The notes under the pieces were generated by a model. It saw nothing but the letters and a program-made list of their open reading frames with translations, did no database searches and was not told the DNA's origin. A program made the translations under genes and the position numbers. Shown here one piece after another: positions 1 through 11,339 of a DNA stretch of 64,000 bases. Numbering within the stretch: the stretch's first letter is position 1; every line of letters begins with the position of its first letter. Origin of the DNA: Planococcus citri (Eukaryota > Arthropoda > Insecta > Hemiptera > Pseudococcidae); the NCBI RefSeq assembly GCF_950023065.1, contig NC_088680.1, positions 60,177,350 through 60,241,349 of the forward strand, in the 5' to 3' direction.

Positions 1-440
1 ATCGTTTTCTCTCTGACGGTAGGTTGAATGAAGTTTTAAAATTTTAAGATTTTAATTTGCTGGTAGGTACTTTACTTACTTTTGGGTGCTTTTTGTATCT
101 ATAGGTGATTGCCAATGCATACGCCGGTAATACTGTCAGTGTCAATAGTGGTGCTACAAGTCAAGCTCAAGTCGTCCAAGCGCAACCTGGAAATAATAAT
201 TTTGATCCTTCGATGGGTGATCTTACCGATACAATCAACGCCTTGATTTACGGATGCAGTAATTATTTGCCGATGGTTGACGCGTACATGAAATCTCAGA
301 ACGATAATCCCAATTTCCTGTCGGGTGAAACGGATGTTATTACTTTGCAAGTCTCGGTTGATTCCACTTTCAACGCGTGTAAAAATATATTGAACGTTAT
401 TGCTGCTTATCAGCTCGTCATTAGTGATTATAAGCCGTAG
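1..440 (+). CDS. Secreted two-cysteine helical protein, 3' part (family 2)
   Basis: The gene is cut by the window edge. Exon 1 ends at 18, a GT-AG phase-0 intron spans 19-104, and exon 2 runs 105-440 to a TAG stop. The exon 1 tail reads IVFSLT and exon 2 opens VIANAYA, so the intron splits a hydrophobic signal peptide with a likely cleavage after AYA. The mature part (~104 residues) is predicted mostly helical, with two cysteines 40 residues apart (INALIYGC ... STFNAC). The split signal peptide and Cys-x36-42-Cys pattern match the genes at 54624-55291, 55704-56358 and 56881-57461. Unlike them it has no long Pro/Ser tail, only a short V-S-V-N start. A poly(A) signal follows at 477. I do not recognise the family and give no biochemical function. 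The splice junction is inferred from sequence only. Confidence 0.72.
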
Positions 441-476
441 GTTAAGAGTTTAAATTATGATTGGTTTAATTTAGTC

Positions 477-482
477 AATAAA
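477..482 (+). promoter_or_regulatory. Poly(A) signal AATAAA
   Basis: Canonical AATAAA 37 bases after the stop codon of the gene ending at 440. Confidence 0.6.
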
Positions 483-639
483 TGGTTTAATGCAAGTTAC
501 TTTTATGTTATCCTTTGGTCAGTATTGGGTATCTCTACTTCTCTATCTATGTATCCAAATCGGATGGATTTTGGCTGATTTTCTTAAACATTATTTCAAT
601 GTAATTTCAAGGTTTTGTTTTTATTCAGATTTTTCTTAG

Positions 640-1110
640 TAATGCCATTTTGGGCTCAACATTTTTCCAAGAATGCCCTTATTCTGATGGAATTTTCTGA
701 TTTTTTTCCCTGTTAACTTGACTTTTTTCGAGATTGTATGAGACCTTTTCAGAACTCCTGAAAATTATAATTAACCCAATTTTAAATTTAAAATTCTTGT
801 AAAAATGCCGAAAAAAATCTTTTGTCAAAATATTCTAATTTCTCATGAAATTTCAACCTAATTTAATAACTTAAGTGACATGGTACTTTTTGAAAAAAAT
901 CTCGAAGTCATCACTCCATTTTGAGCTCAAAATGCTTTTAAAATGCTCCAAAAATATTTTTGTTGAAGTATTTGAAATTTTTTCAAAATTTGTGTCTCAT
1001 TTTGGTACATCACACGACATTTTTTTAAACATCCCTAAAATCATAACGCAGTTTTGGGCTCAAAATGTCTTGGAACTCTTATTATATTCAGAAAAGCTGG
1101 TATCAATTTT
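640..1110. repeat. Degenerate ~135-bp tandem repeat, small array
   Basis: The words GAGCTCAAAATG (about 921) and GGGCTCAAAATG (about 1055) recur 135 bases apart, within a unit of the type 'gacat-ttttt-gaaaa-tttca-aaaatcatgactcaattttgggctcaaaat'. The same unit occurs at 2090-2900 and forms a longer array at 29040-30420. The ORF-like stretch at 875-1147 is inside the repeat and is not a gene. Confidence 0.55.
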
Positions 1111-2089
1111 TAAAAAAATATTTTTGATCAATTTCCAAAGAGCATAGGAAAATAAAAATGGAGAGATCACAAAGGCTAAGATCTCTACATTGAATGCTTC
1201 TCCAGAAAATCTTTTTCTTCAAAAATGATAGGGAATTTTTCATTTAAAATCTACTCCACCGATTTTCAATGAACATGGGTCTCATTTTTAAGATCTTACG
1301 AGGGTCTTTCACAAAAAAAAATCAACTCTCCCCCCCCCCCAGTCCGGCTCTTCCTTCACTCCCGACTCACAAAGTATTCAATTTTGATTTACAAAAAATG
1401 GAGATATAACGAATTGAAGATCTATCAGCTTGAAATCTATCATACAAGATGAAGATTCTAACAAAATCAAAAATCACCAATTTTCTTTTACTTAGGTACC
1501 TACTTATTTTTACAGAAGTACCTAATGTTTTTACCTACTTATTTTTACAGAAGTAATGTTTTCTATTTTCGAAAAATGTGTTCAAGTTCCTATTCTGTTA
1601 TGAGAATGAAGTTTTAAAAAAATTTCAAAATTTTAAATAAATGGTCCTGGTTAGTTTCCAGTATACTTACATTTAAAAAAATTGAAAATTCAACTGAAAA
1701 TTATACCAGCTGAGTTGTATTTTATGAAAACGAAAGTAATTTTGTTGGCACAAGAACAATGGACCATTTTTGATTGACTTATTTTTTTTCCAATTTCAGA
1801 AGGTATTTTAAAAAGGGGCTGTGTTTTGGGTCTTTATTTTTAAAAGGAAAGTTTACAACAATTTGATTTTTTTACAAGATTACGAATTTGGAATTATTCT
1901 ATCTGTTAGACCATTCACACCATCCCTAAGCTCCAAATGCTAAAGTTGACTAATACATACGTACAATTTTATCGCTCTGATTTGTAATTTTTGGTATTCT
2001 GTATGAGAATGTAGTATACATCAATGAGACGAGGAGGGGGGCTTTTTGCTTAATTTGTTGTTTGTTCGTTTCAATTGAAAACTGAAGAA
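1111..2089. other. Intergenic, nothing recognised
   Basis: AT-rich DNA with a C run at about 1330 and simple repeats such as the duplicated TTACCTACTTATTTTTACAG near 1500-1550. I see no exon, RNA gene or element ends here. Confidence 0.4.
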
Positions 2090-2900
2090 AATTTTTCTAG
2101 ATGTGGACACAAAAATATTTTTTGAACATATTCGAAAAATTTCAAGCTCAAAATGGAATTATGTTTTTGAGATTTTTGGAAAATTTTAACGTGACCTATC
2201 AAGTTGGGTTGAAATTTCACAAGAAATTCGAATATTTAACGAACATTTTTTTCAAGCATTTTTGAAAGAATTTTTAATCCAAAATTGGATTAAAATTTCT
2301 GAGAAAAAATAAAAAATACTATCAGAACTCATTATTTGTAAGCAGTTTTGAAAAATGTTGAGCTCAAAATTGAGTCATTTTTTTGCTAAATTGTGAGAAA
2401 ATATCACGCGACCCATCAAATGGATCACTCACATAAAGAGAAAATCTAGTGATACCACCAATAAAATTTTAATTGAAAATTTAAAAAAAGGAGTCGATAA
2501 ATCGTTTTTTTTCACTGAGTTCCTGATGCCTACTTTAATTTTCAAGAGATGATAAAAATGTTGTAACTGTATGAGTTGCAAAGAATTTTTTCAAAATATC
2601 GAAAGGTATTATTCAAATAAATGGTTTAAAATTCTTCAAAAATTCCCAAAAAACATTTTTGTTGAAATACTTGAAATTCACGCGAAGTTTTACCCATTTT
2701 GATGGGTAGGTATTAGGTAAGTCTCATGACCTTTCAAAATCTTAAAAATCAAGATCAATTTTGTGCTCGAAACTTTTTAGGAATACTCAAACAAAATTTT
2801 TGTAGAAATACTAGTATTTCGACAAAAATGTTCGAACTCCTCGTAAAATGTTATCCCATTTTGATAGGTGGTCGCAAAGTCACTTTTGAACAATTCTACA
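2090..2900. repeat. Degenerate ~135-bp repeat, second array
   Basis: Repeated 'ttttgaaaaatttcaagctcaaaatggaatta' and 'gacctatcaagttgggttgaaatttcac' themes match the units at 640-1110 and 29040-30420. Copies are diverged. The ORF at 2726-3031 partly overlaps and has no coding character. Confidence 0.45.
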
Positions 2901-3544
2901 GCAGTTCATTTTTACTTGATTGGGGGGGAAGGTGCTTTCGCAGACTTAAGCGAAGAATGAACTCCTTCTTGCTATTGATAAGAATTTTTTTGAGCCAAAT
3001 TTTCCTAAGAATTACCCTTAAGGAACATTAACACCACATTGTGCAAATGGCTGTAGCTGAAAAAACCATAATTATGGGTATTCGAAGTGATGAGATGAAT
3101 TTTCTTTATTAACCTGCCTGTAAACAAATGTTGCACCCAAGCTCATAATAAAAGTTGGAGGTTTTTAGGCCCAATTTCCCCATTGTGCAACTGAGCAAAT
3201 CAAAATTACGCTTTTTCTGACTTTTGGACCCCTATCTACAAAAAAGCTACTGAATTTTTTGTGCTGCAAAAATGTCACTGTCAGCCAAGTCTGCCAAGTG
3301 AATTATTTTTTTCAGTTATTGAATTCTACACTATGATGTAGGAATGTAGTGAAGAGAATCTTTCGTTTAATTCGTAGAATATGGATTCAAAACCAGAACA
3401 TGAAATCGAATCAAGGGCATAACGGTTGTGCATTGAACAAATATTCATTTGAAATTTGGATTTTTTTGAAGTATGCATAACGTAAGTATCGTGAATTCAA
3501 TGTGACCCTTTAAATTAATTGTCGTTGTGACTTTCAGAGTCGCA

Positions 3545-3667
3545 ATGCCTATAAAGTCGATATTGATAAATGGTTGTGTTTGTGCGATACTTTCATTTAT
3601 TGTTTGCTCAAGTGTTTATTTTCACCTTGAATTGGTGAAATCGAAAGGTCAACTTTTTGGTTTGTAA
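3545..3667 (+). CDS. Possible 40-aa peptide or first exon with a signal-peptide-like start
   Basis: An ATG at 3545 opens a 40-codon frame ending TAA at 3665-3667. It is strongly hydrophobic from about residue 5 to 27 (ILINGCVCAILSFIVCSSVY), then ends in a short basic stretch. A plausible short intron lies just upstream, from a GTAAGT donor near 3482 to a TTTCAG acceptor near 3537. The surrounding 500 bases are less repetitive than the neighbourhood. It could be a short secreted peptide, the first exon of an undetected gene, or chance. No downstream exon could be found. Confidence 0.22.
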   Translation: MPIKSILINGCVCAILSFIVCSSVYFHLELVKSKGQLFGL

Positions 3668-5171
3668 TCGAGCGTGAAAAATTTTCAATTTGAAGGTTGT
3701 ATAAATGTTAGATAGGTACCTATTGTAATGGTTTACCAAATACCTGTGTATTGTTCAGATATTATCCTTTATGTAGATGATTTCAACGTTTGCATTGAAT
3801 TGATCGTCGAATATGATGCGTTGAAATGCATTCTTGTTTGTAACATTTCAATAATTCATTTAGTACATTTTTATAGTGTAGGTACTTAATGCAACTGCAA
3901 TTACAATTAAACAGTTTCTGTCAATTTTGTTATTGAGTTGAAGTTGCTGTTATGCGTAGGTTTAGGTACAACATTTTTTTATTGGATTAGATAAGAAAAA
4001 AATTTGTTTTTTGATTGATTTTCATAAATTGGGCGCCATTGTTTTCTTGGTTTTCAAGGAATCACACTTTAAAATTTGAAACCTTTTTCGAAATTTCTGG
4101 AAAAAAGCATATTTTGCTAAAAGCACCTGATAAGCTCAAAAATTGCAGAAATCTATTTGAAGAATCGTCTTTAATCCGTGCAAGATTTCTTGAGTAATTT
4201 CTTGCAAAAATTGAGAATTTTGAATTTATTTTTTTTTAAATTTAGGATTTTCAATTGCTTAGTACCGTGAAAAAGTTCCAACACTTTTCAACATGGTCGC
4301 CTCAGATTTCATTTTCAACTGCCTTAATTGATTCGAAATGCCAAAATAACTACATTATTAAATTTTCAGTTGCTGAAGTTGGTTACAACGCCATCTGGAG
4401 CAGGTTAAAATTCCTGGAGAAAACTTAACTCTTACTAGAGTCTCCAAATCGGCTCGAAAATGATAGCAATCGATTCGGGAGGTTGACTTTAACATTTACA
4501 TAAACAGATTTCCTGGTTTCATCTTTATACTTATAGCCCATTTTGATCTTTTCGTAAAAAATCAAAATTTCAAAGCTTTTCCTACCATTTTCAAAAATTT
4601 ACCAGGAATTGACAAATCAACTTCAGTGGCTCAAAATTTGGTTTTGAGGTCCAAATGACGCTCTCTTTCAGCGTCGTTCTATAGTACAAATCAGCCAAAA
4701 TTTACTCGAAGGTTCATAGGAGGGGCTTTGAACATTTTCAAAATGGCTATGCCAAATGAAAATTTCTAACACCTGTGGCGCGGTGGTTCTAATCAATTTT
4801 GTGGTTTGAATTTTTCTTTTCATTTTTCTCTACATTCCAAAGGCAATTCGCTCATGGTATCTAAATCAGTGTGGACCACTTTTGATGATGAACGAAAATC
4901 AGTTTAAAAGCTTGCAATTAAAATTAAAGTGTGAAGATACAATCTGAAAATTTTGAAAAAATTCTCAAAATATTCTCAAAAATAAGCCTTTAGGCTTTGA
5001 CTCTTCAAAAATTTCAAATGAACAACGAATTATTTTTTATTAAATGCATTTTAATTTGTTTTTGTACAACTAGATATGATATAGAAGATTTGTTAGGTAC
5101 AATAAAAATCAAAAAGATAGAATAATTCGTATTTGGTAAAATAAACGATAAGATTATTTTCAAGATACTGA
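3668..5171. other. Intergenic, nothing recognised
   Basis: AT-rich sequence with short diverged repeats. The ORF at 4015-4197 shows no domain, no biased composition and no splice context. Confidence 0.4.
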
Positions 5172-5281
5172 TTACGGAGAAGGAGGAATTTTTGGAGCTG
5201 GACTTGGGGGAGGTTGTGGAGGTGGTGATCGAATTTTCATATCGCTACCACATTCCTCAATTCCTCGCCCCTCCCCTCCAG
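5172..5281 (-). pseudogene. Possible orphan terminal exon with a Pro-rich end
   Basis: On the minus strand a good polypyrimidine tract and CAG acceptor precede 5281. The 110-nt frame then reads ...IEECGSDMKIRSPPPQ, continues Pro-rich and stops at 5172-5174. The acceptor is phase 1 and the Pro-rich end resembles the last exons of the lipocalin genes ending at 6942 and 14565. However, the non-Pro part does not align with theirs, and no upstream exons are visible because the DNA beyond 5290 changes character. It could be a remnant of a third tandem copy or the end of an unrelated gene. Confidence 0.28.
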
Positions 5282-5289
5282 CTGACGTG

Positions 5290-6000
5290 CAAGAAAAAAT
5301 AAATTAAGTCCTCTGTCCTAAACAGACCTAATAGACAATCTCTCACACGCATTTAAAAACAACCCTTAGGTTGACTAAAGACAATCCCAAGGGAAGACCT
5401 AGCTATCAAGTAGCTTCGCGAATGTCTGGCGAATTACCGCCTCGCCATTCGCTTTTCCGTGAAATAAAAAAAAACGAAAGTACTTTTTAAGCACTGGTAA
5501 ATCCCATATATTTCAGGAATAAAACAAGACAATATATGGGTTAAAACAAAGGAACAAAAAGGCAAAAAATAAGGAACAAAAAGCAAACAAAAATAGTTAA
5601 TAATGAGTGGGATTATCCCAGCGCTACCCTACCAGTCCTATACCCCTCGGTACCGGGCACGAAAGCATCCGAGAGACAGGAGCACCCTCACTCCATACCT
5701 ACCCAAAAAGGTGTAGGTACAAGGTCGGATTCCCTATTCCGTAGCTAGCGGATAGGTAACCCTGTGAGCTATGTACTTGCACTCGTAAGCGAAGTACATA
5801 GACTAAATTTTGACACGTAGAGCCATCGCGTCGTTAGCCATAATTATAGCTAACGAATCCCTACCTAACAACGTCCCTATACATGCCGTAGCGGATAGGT
5901 ACGCGGTCTGTTAGGTAGGTGCACTGCTCTAAATTCTAAAAGAAATAACTTTTCTTCCCCCTTAGAGGAAATAAAAGTTTACTTTTTCTCGCACTACACA
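5290..6000. other. GC-richer island with hairpins, possible mobile-element fragment
   Basis: This stretch is clearly richer in G+C than its surroundings. It holds a perfect 10-bp stem (CTATGTACTT at 5769-5778 with AAGTACATAG at 5792-5801) and a second stem (CGTTAGC at 5832-5838 with GCTAACG at 5849-5855). GGATAGGTA occurs twice. I found no ORF, tRNA fold or terminal repeats. A similar texture is seen at 49000-49860. The class is unknown. Confidence 0.35.
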
Positions 6001-6296
6001 GCGTTCGAAAAGTAATGAAAAAGTTGTAAGATCCACCCGAAAATCCCAAAAGTCTCAATTTTTTTTTAAATTTCTCAACGTACTTACATATTTTTTGTCG
6101 TAATTACAAAAAATGTCTAATAAAGAGAGCATTCATAAAATTCAAGTTTTTGAAATTTTTTTCCAAAACTATTTTCATGAGCCTTTTTTTAAAAATGGTT
6201 CTATTCAAAATTTAAGTACCTAATTGAAAGTTCTATGAAAAAATTTGTGCCAAAAATACCAAAAAAAAAAACCGAAACCCTACTTAACTAAGCTAC

Positions 6297-6840
6297 TATG
6301 CTGAAATTCGGTATATACCTTTTTATTGGCCTCACAAATCGATCAGAAGTGGTTTCGAGCCATTGTGAGAAGTTCTGGAGCCTCCAGAAATTTTTTAGAA
6401 ATCACAATGACTCCAAAATTACACCCAATCGTATTGGAAATCTGAAATTTTGTACATAGCACATTTTCTCCCTCCCAAATCGGCTGGTTTTTAAATCATT
6501 CAGGAGCCAGTAGAGACATTTTAAAAACCCGAAATTTCCAAAAAATATCATGAAATTTGCAAAAATGGACTTGAGCATCTGTATTTCCAAAATCGGTTTC
6601 TGCCAGTTGAGGACCACATGTTTCAACGGCGATTTTAGGGGGAGGGAGGGGGTGATGAAATGAAGAAATCCTTGCCTTGATAAATAGAGTAAATTCGAAG
6701 TACCTACATAAATGAAAAAATGTAATTCATTCACTGGAGTAGCGAGAGGATTTGAAATTTGATTTTAAGTTTGAAATAGGTAACTACGTTTAAAGCTTGT
6801 CTCACCAATGATTTCAATGTAAACAACAAAATGATATTCA
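6297..6840. repeat. 3' flank of the lipocalin duplication unit, copy 1
   Basis: This block (GCTGAAATTCGGTAT ... GAAATAGGTAACTACGTTTAAAGC) is a diverged direct copy of 13370-14450. Both lie immediately downstream of the lipocalin genes ending at 6942 and 14565. It therefore marks the downstream part of the duplicated segment. In this copy the site occupied by the palindromic MITE at 13744-14364 is empty. The ORF at 6402-6734 is a shadow. Confidence 0.6.
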
Positions 6841-6941
6841 TTCAGATGCATTTAATACGTAAAAGTAGAATATTGCTACAATAATGTTTACTAAGACAGA
6901 ATACGTATAGGTAATAAATAATGAGATTAAATTTTAATTGT

Positions 6942-8506
6942 TTAAGGAGGAGGAGGTGTTGCTGGGGGTGGTGTGGCTGGTGGAGGTGTTGCTGGGGGTG
7001 GTGTGGCTGGTGGTGGTGGTGGTGGTGGAGCAGGTGTTGTTGCTGTGGGTGGAGGTACTCCGGTTGTTGAGGTTGTAGTAGCTGCGGGTGTGGCACCTGT
7101 CGCTGGAGGAAGAGCCGGTATGAAGTTATCCAATTTGATTGGGAAATCAGTAGGAATGTCTTTGAGATCTTCGGGTTTGATTCCCAAAGGTTGAAGGAGA
7201 GCACAGATCGCTTGGTCGAAGGTTTTTTGCGATTTAGCGCAGATAACCGTATCGGTGTATATGACAAATACAACTGTAAGGAAAATATAAAACATATCAA
7301 TTAGTGGACTCGTAAAATTAATTTCATAATACATTTATAATAAGGCTGTGTGTTGAAAACCCACCAGATTTGCAGCAGCTGGTGAATAGGGCCCATTCGC
7401 CTCCTTCGCCTGCGCCCAAGAGTACGAAATCGGAACCTGAAATTTATTAGAATTTTTAAATTAAAACTATGCTCGATGTAGAAAAAAATTGTCGATATGA
7501 AGAGAAAATGCTGGTGGAATTTTTACTTTGAGCTGTTTTCAGGTCAGCTGGACCAGGATCGACGATTTTTACAGCGCCACTTTGGTCCATTGTACCAACT
7601 GTGGAACATCAATATCTATCAGTTACTCTATTCTTACTGCTGATTGAAATATTCTCGAAAGAATTTGATGATATACTCACAGTATCCATACATCTGTTTC
7701 ACTATAGCCTTAGTCGGGTCGGCGGGAATCCACATATCCTTGATTAACGCAACCGAATTTGACCTAAACACAATTATCAATGAATTGGCTGTTTTTTAAC
7801 TTTGAAAAATACGCTTGTTAAAATGCAGTATAGGTAATTACGCTTTATTGAATACAGCTTCCTTCAGGCAAATTGAGCCATCTTCGTTACATGAAATGAG
7901 TATCTTAATCGCTTGACAGGAATCTGGCTTGTAAGTATTAATGCTACAAGTGTTATCTCCACATGGTGTGGCTCCTGGAGTAGGCGTAGTAGCTCCTGGA
8001 ACAGGCGCAGTTGCTCCTGGGACGGGCGCGGTTGCTCCTGGAACAGGTGCAGTAGGAGTAGCTCCTGCTGCGCTTGCACTCACGTACAGTTTACCAACCC
8101 ACCAAATAGATTCTCCCTGTAAATGGAACCCGGTTAGTTGAGAATAATCGAACTGAAACTAGATAGTAAAATTATCCACACTTACAGTCACAAAAGGCCA
8201 ATCTTCCATGGTTTTGGCTGGCAGAGCAGCGCATTCTGGAGATGCTTGAACGAGCGGTGCATTTGCTGGAGTTGCTCCTGCTGGCGGTGCTGTTGCTGGT
8301 GGTGGGGTTGTTGATGTTGGTAGTAGTGGTGGTGGTGGTGGTGTTCCCGGTGGTGGTGGAGGTGGTGGTGGTGGTGTTCCTGGTGGTGGTGTTACAGGCG
8401 CATTGGGGTCGGGAGCAGGTGTACCATTTGGCATAGGGGGTTGACCTCGTACGAGTACATTGCACAGGATGACCGTGACGAAAAAGAAGGAAACGCGAAG
8501 ATCCAT
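6942..8506 (-). CDS. Secreted lipocalin-like protein with Pro/Thr/Ala-rich extensions (tandem copy 1)
   Basis: Minus-strand gene of six exons: 8506-8186, 8116-7842, 7763-7681, 7598-7527, 7436-7365 and 7273-6942. All junctions are GT-AG and the frame closes at 384 aa. A signal peptide (MDLRVSFFFVTVILCNVLVRG) is followed by a Pro-rich stretch, then a lipocalin-like module. The module starts with a Cys, a GxxxxW block (GESIWW, residues 108-113), exons of 83, 72 and 72 nt, and SSDFVLLGAG...W in place of the usual TDY block. About four APVPGAT repeats sit directly after the GxW strand, inside the domain, and a PPPAT tail ends the protein. Intron phases are 0-2-1-1-1; the phase-1 intron found in the paralogue at 14565-16399 is missing. 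Lipocalins bind small hydrophobic ligands in an extracellular barrel; the ligand here is unknown. The family call rests on gene structure and motifs, not a database search. Confidence 0.8.
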
Positions 8507-8641
8507 TTCTTCTTTCTCGTTTCAGGTGTATTTTCACTAGAAATGAAAGAACACGATCTGCGTTTCTTCCGTGGACTGTTATATCTAGCGTTAGACAAAA
8601 TCACTTCGCGTTAACTGATTGCATCGATGAATTCGTTTGAA

Positions 8642-8647
8642 TTTATA
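8642..8647 (-). promoter_or_regulatory. Candidate TATA box
   Basis: TATAAA on the minus strand within GCTTATAAATTC, about 136 bases upstream of the ATG at 8506. The same GAATTTATAAGC block recurs upstream of the paralogue (16675-16687), and the flanking AATGGCGAA..AATTAGC block is also conserved, which suggests a retained promoter. Confidence 0.5.
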
Positions 8648-9038
8648 AGCACGTACTGTTGGTTTAATTGACATGCATTCGATGTACAAATGGCGAAGAA
8701 ATTAGCAAACAAATGTGTCTGCTGTAATGTGTGCTACGTTGAAGGTAACCTTTGTCATTTTTGCATCAATTTATTGGTACGCAAATAAATATGCGATATG
8801 GGCAGATATGGCTGTTGGAAATGTGTTACTAGTGTGTGGAATTTTACAAAATGTGTTAGGTATTGCATTTCTTTAACATTCTGTGACCTCGAAATGTGCA
8901 ACGTGTTGGGAAACGAAAATTGAAAAATTTTTGTGCTGGGATTATGTTTTGATAGCTCGATAGTTCTGATCAGAGACGAGAGAAAAATCGTTAATGAAAT
9001 AGTTGATCTGGGAAAATCGATTTAATACTCTTCATAGT

Positions 9039-11175
9039 GGGTCATTCCACGTCAATTCGACCAAGAAGTGGAAGGGGGGGGTCGGCGATTTTTTTGAAAA
9101 TTTTCCTGTGAAAATACCTTCCGAAGGGATGACCAATGGCACAAATCGCAGCCCTCTAGCCCTTTTTTAAAGGCTGCTAGGGGGTGTCAAAGTTTTCAGT
9201 GAACTTGAAGTATCATCCATTTCAGCAGTGGATCACTCGATAACCGCGATACCTACCAGAATGGAACCTTTTCCAATAGTTAGGGGTTTTGAAAGGCTTT
9301 TTAGTGATACCATAAAAATCAGTGTTGCTACATTTTTTCGTACGAAAAATTAGCTCGAAAGTTTCAAAATGTAGTTTTCATATTGTTATGACTTTCAAAA
9401 ATTCTGAAAAAATACACTATCGACAACGTTTCATGCTGAACAACCTAATAAAACATTGGAATGACACTATGTCGAAAAGTCGATTTAAAAAAATTGAAAG
9501 TTTGCGAAAAAATTCGATTTTTTGATTTAAAACATGAAAAAAAGTTTTGAGTGGTGAAGTTGACCCATTTGACCCTTATTTTTACGTATCCGTTGAAAAA
9601 GTTGGAAAACCCCTTTTACTTGATGAAATTCGAATTCATCACAAAAAAATGTGTGAATTGAAAAAATAAACAAATTTCAATTTTTCTTGCTGTGAGTGTA
9701 ATTTTTATAATTTTTTTCATGAGATACATCAGAAAGAAGTCAAAATAAGACAACTGAATAAACTTAAACTTTTTTTGATATTTGGAATTGAAAATTGAAT
9801 TTTATCGAATTTTGATTTTTGTGTGATGAGTTCATTTCATCGAGTAAAAAGGGTTTTTCAATTTTTTCAACGGATACGTAAAAGTAGGGGTCAAAAGAGT
9901 CAACTTCACCAATCAAAACTTTTTAATATTTTTTAAATCAAAAAATCACATTTTTTCGCAAGCTTTCAATTTTTTAAAATCGACTTTACGAAATAACGCC
10001 ATCCCAATTTTTTAAGTATTCGCAAAAAAGTTGTCAAAGTACACTTTAGGGTGGGGGAGGGACACACAAGGGTTAAAATTCAAAATTAATGGTATATTCA
10101 GATTTTATGCAAAATTTTGATGCATTTTGATAGGTCACATGGGATTATTCATAAGAAAAAATGTCGAACTACAATTTAGGGCGGGGGAGAGAGGTACAGA
10201 AGGGTTGAAATTAAAAATTATTGGTATAATCGTATTCTACGCGAAATTTTAATACATTTTGATAGGTCGCACGAGTACTTCGGGGAAAAAAATGTCAAAC
10301 TAAATTTTGGGGTGGGGGTAACCTCTCAACCACTTCTCTGCGCCATTACTCGTCATTGTGCAGGTATTTTTCAGCCTTTTTTTTTCAGTTCGGTTGGAAA
10401 TGATCTTTTCGAACCAGTTTCATAAAAACTTTTTGGTAGCCGCGCATACTTATGGCTACAGAACGATTTTACCATCAAAAATGCATAAAAATGCATAAAA
10501 ACTGCATTCAAAGTGCAATAAAATCCGTTTGTGCTGATTTCCAACAGAACAAAACACATATTTGGTATCTGGCGGCGGCACCCTTCACGACTACGTTTCA
10601 TTTTTTTGGTAGCGCCCACGTTCATAAATACACCCCTTTGAGGCTCCAGCCCCCTATTGTGCAATTTTGAAATATTGAAATCATGTGTTCTGGGTTTTCG
10701 CGGGTCCCTTCTACATTTTGCCGAATATTTTTTTTGGTAAGCAAAAAAGTTCAGTAGGGTAACACTTTTTACGTTCGTGGATTGTAGACTAGTAAAAAGT
10801 TGTCCATAATATATTTTTTTCAAAATTTTTGAGAGTCGGAACGGTATAAAAACTACGTTTTGAAACTTTTCGAGCTAATTTTTTGTACAAAAAAAGTGGC
10901 AACACTGATTTTTATACCCCCTAACTATTCGAAAAAGTTCCATTCGCGGTTATCGAGTAATCCACTGCTGAAATGGATGATATTTCAAGGTCATTGAAAA
11001 CTTTGACACGGTCCCCTAGCAGCTTTAAAAAAAGGGCTAGAGGGCTGCGATTTGCGCCATTGGTCATACCTTCGAAAGGTTTTTCCACAGGAAGAATTTC
11101 AAAGAAATCGATGACCCCCCCCCCCCCCCCACCTCTCACTTTATTACTTCTTAGTTGAATTGACGAGAAATTATC
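9039..11175. mobile_element. Fold-back (palindromic) element, family FB-B copy 1
   Basis: The left end GGGTCATTCCACGTCAATTC (9039) and the right end GAATTGACGAGAAATTATCC (to about 11175) are diverged inverted copies. The arms extend for hundreds of bases; for example AGCAGTGGATCACTCGATAA near 9225 is mirrored near 10950. Tracts of G or C occur next to each end. The centre (about 10050-10800) holds extra repeat DNA absent from copy 2 at 37320-38396. It has no transposase and is presumably non-autonomous. All ORFs within are shadows. Confidence 0.65.
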
Positions 11176-11339
11176 CATTTTCAAATCGTTAGTTCACTCC
11201 CTGACCTCTACAATAAAAGAGGTGAAATCTACATTTCTGCTAGAATTTTTCATCTATGGTCATTTTCAACCGAATTTTTTCAAACTTTAAGGGGTGCTAT
11301 CTAGAGCGAAAGGGGCTAAAATTCGAAATTTGTGGGCGA

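Noticed and set aside
875..1147. 90-codon ORF
   Set aside because: Lies inside the 135-bp repeat; composition is Phe/Lys/Ile from T/A runs and there are no splice or start signals.
5760..5860. tRNA gene suggested by two hairpins
   Set aside because: No cloverleaf, no TTCGA-type T arm or B box in the right place.
8242..8436. Plus-strand Val/Leu-rich ORF opposite lipocalin copy 1
   Set aside because: Antisense of the Pro-rich exon 1 of the minus-strand gene; Pro codons read backwards give Gly/Val/Leu runs.
10371..10823. 150-codon minus-strand ORF
   Set aside because: Within the centre of fold-back element FB-B copy 1; no motif, signal or relatives seen.
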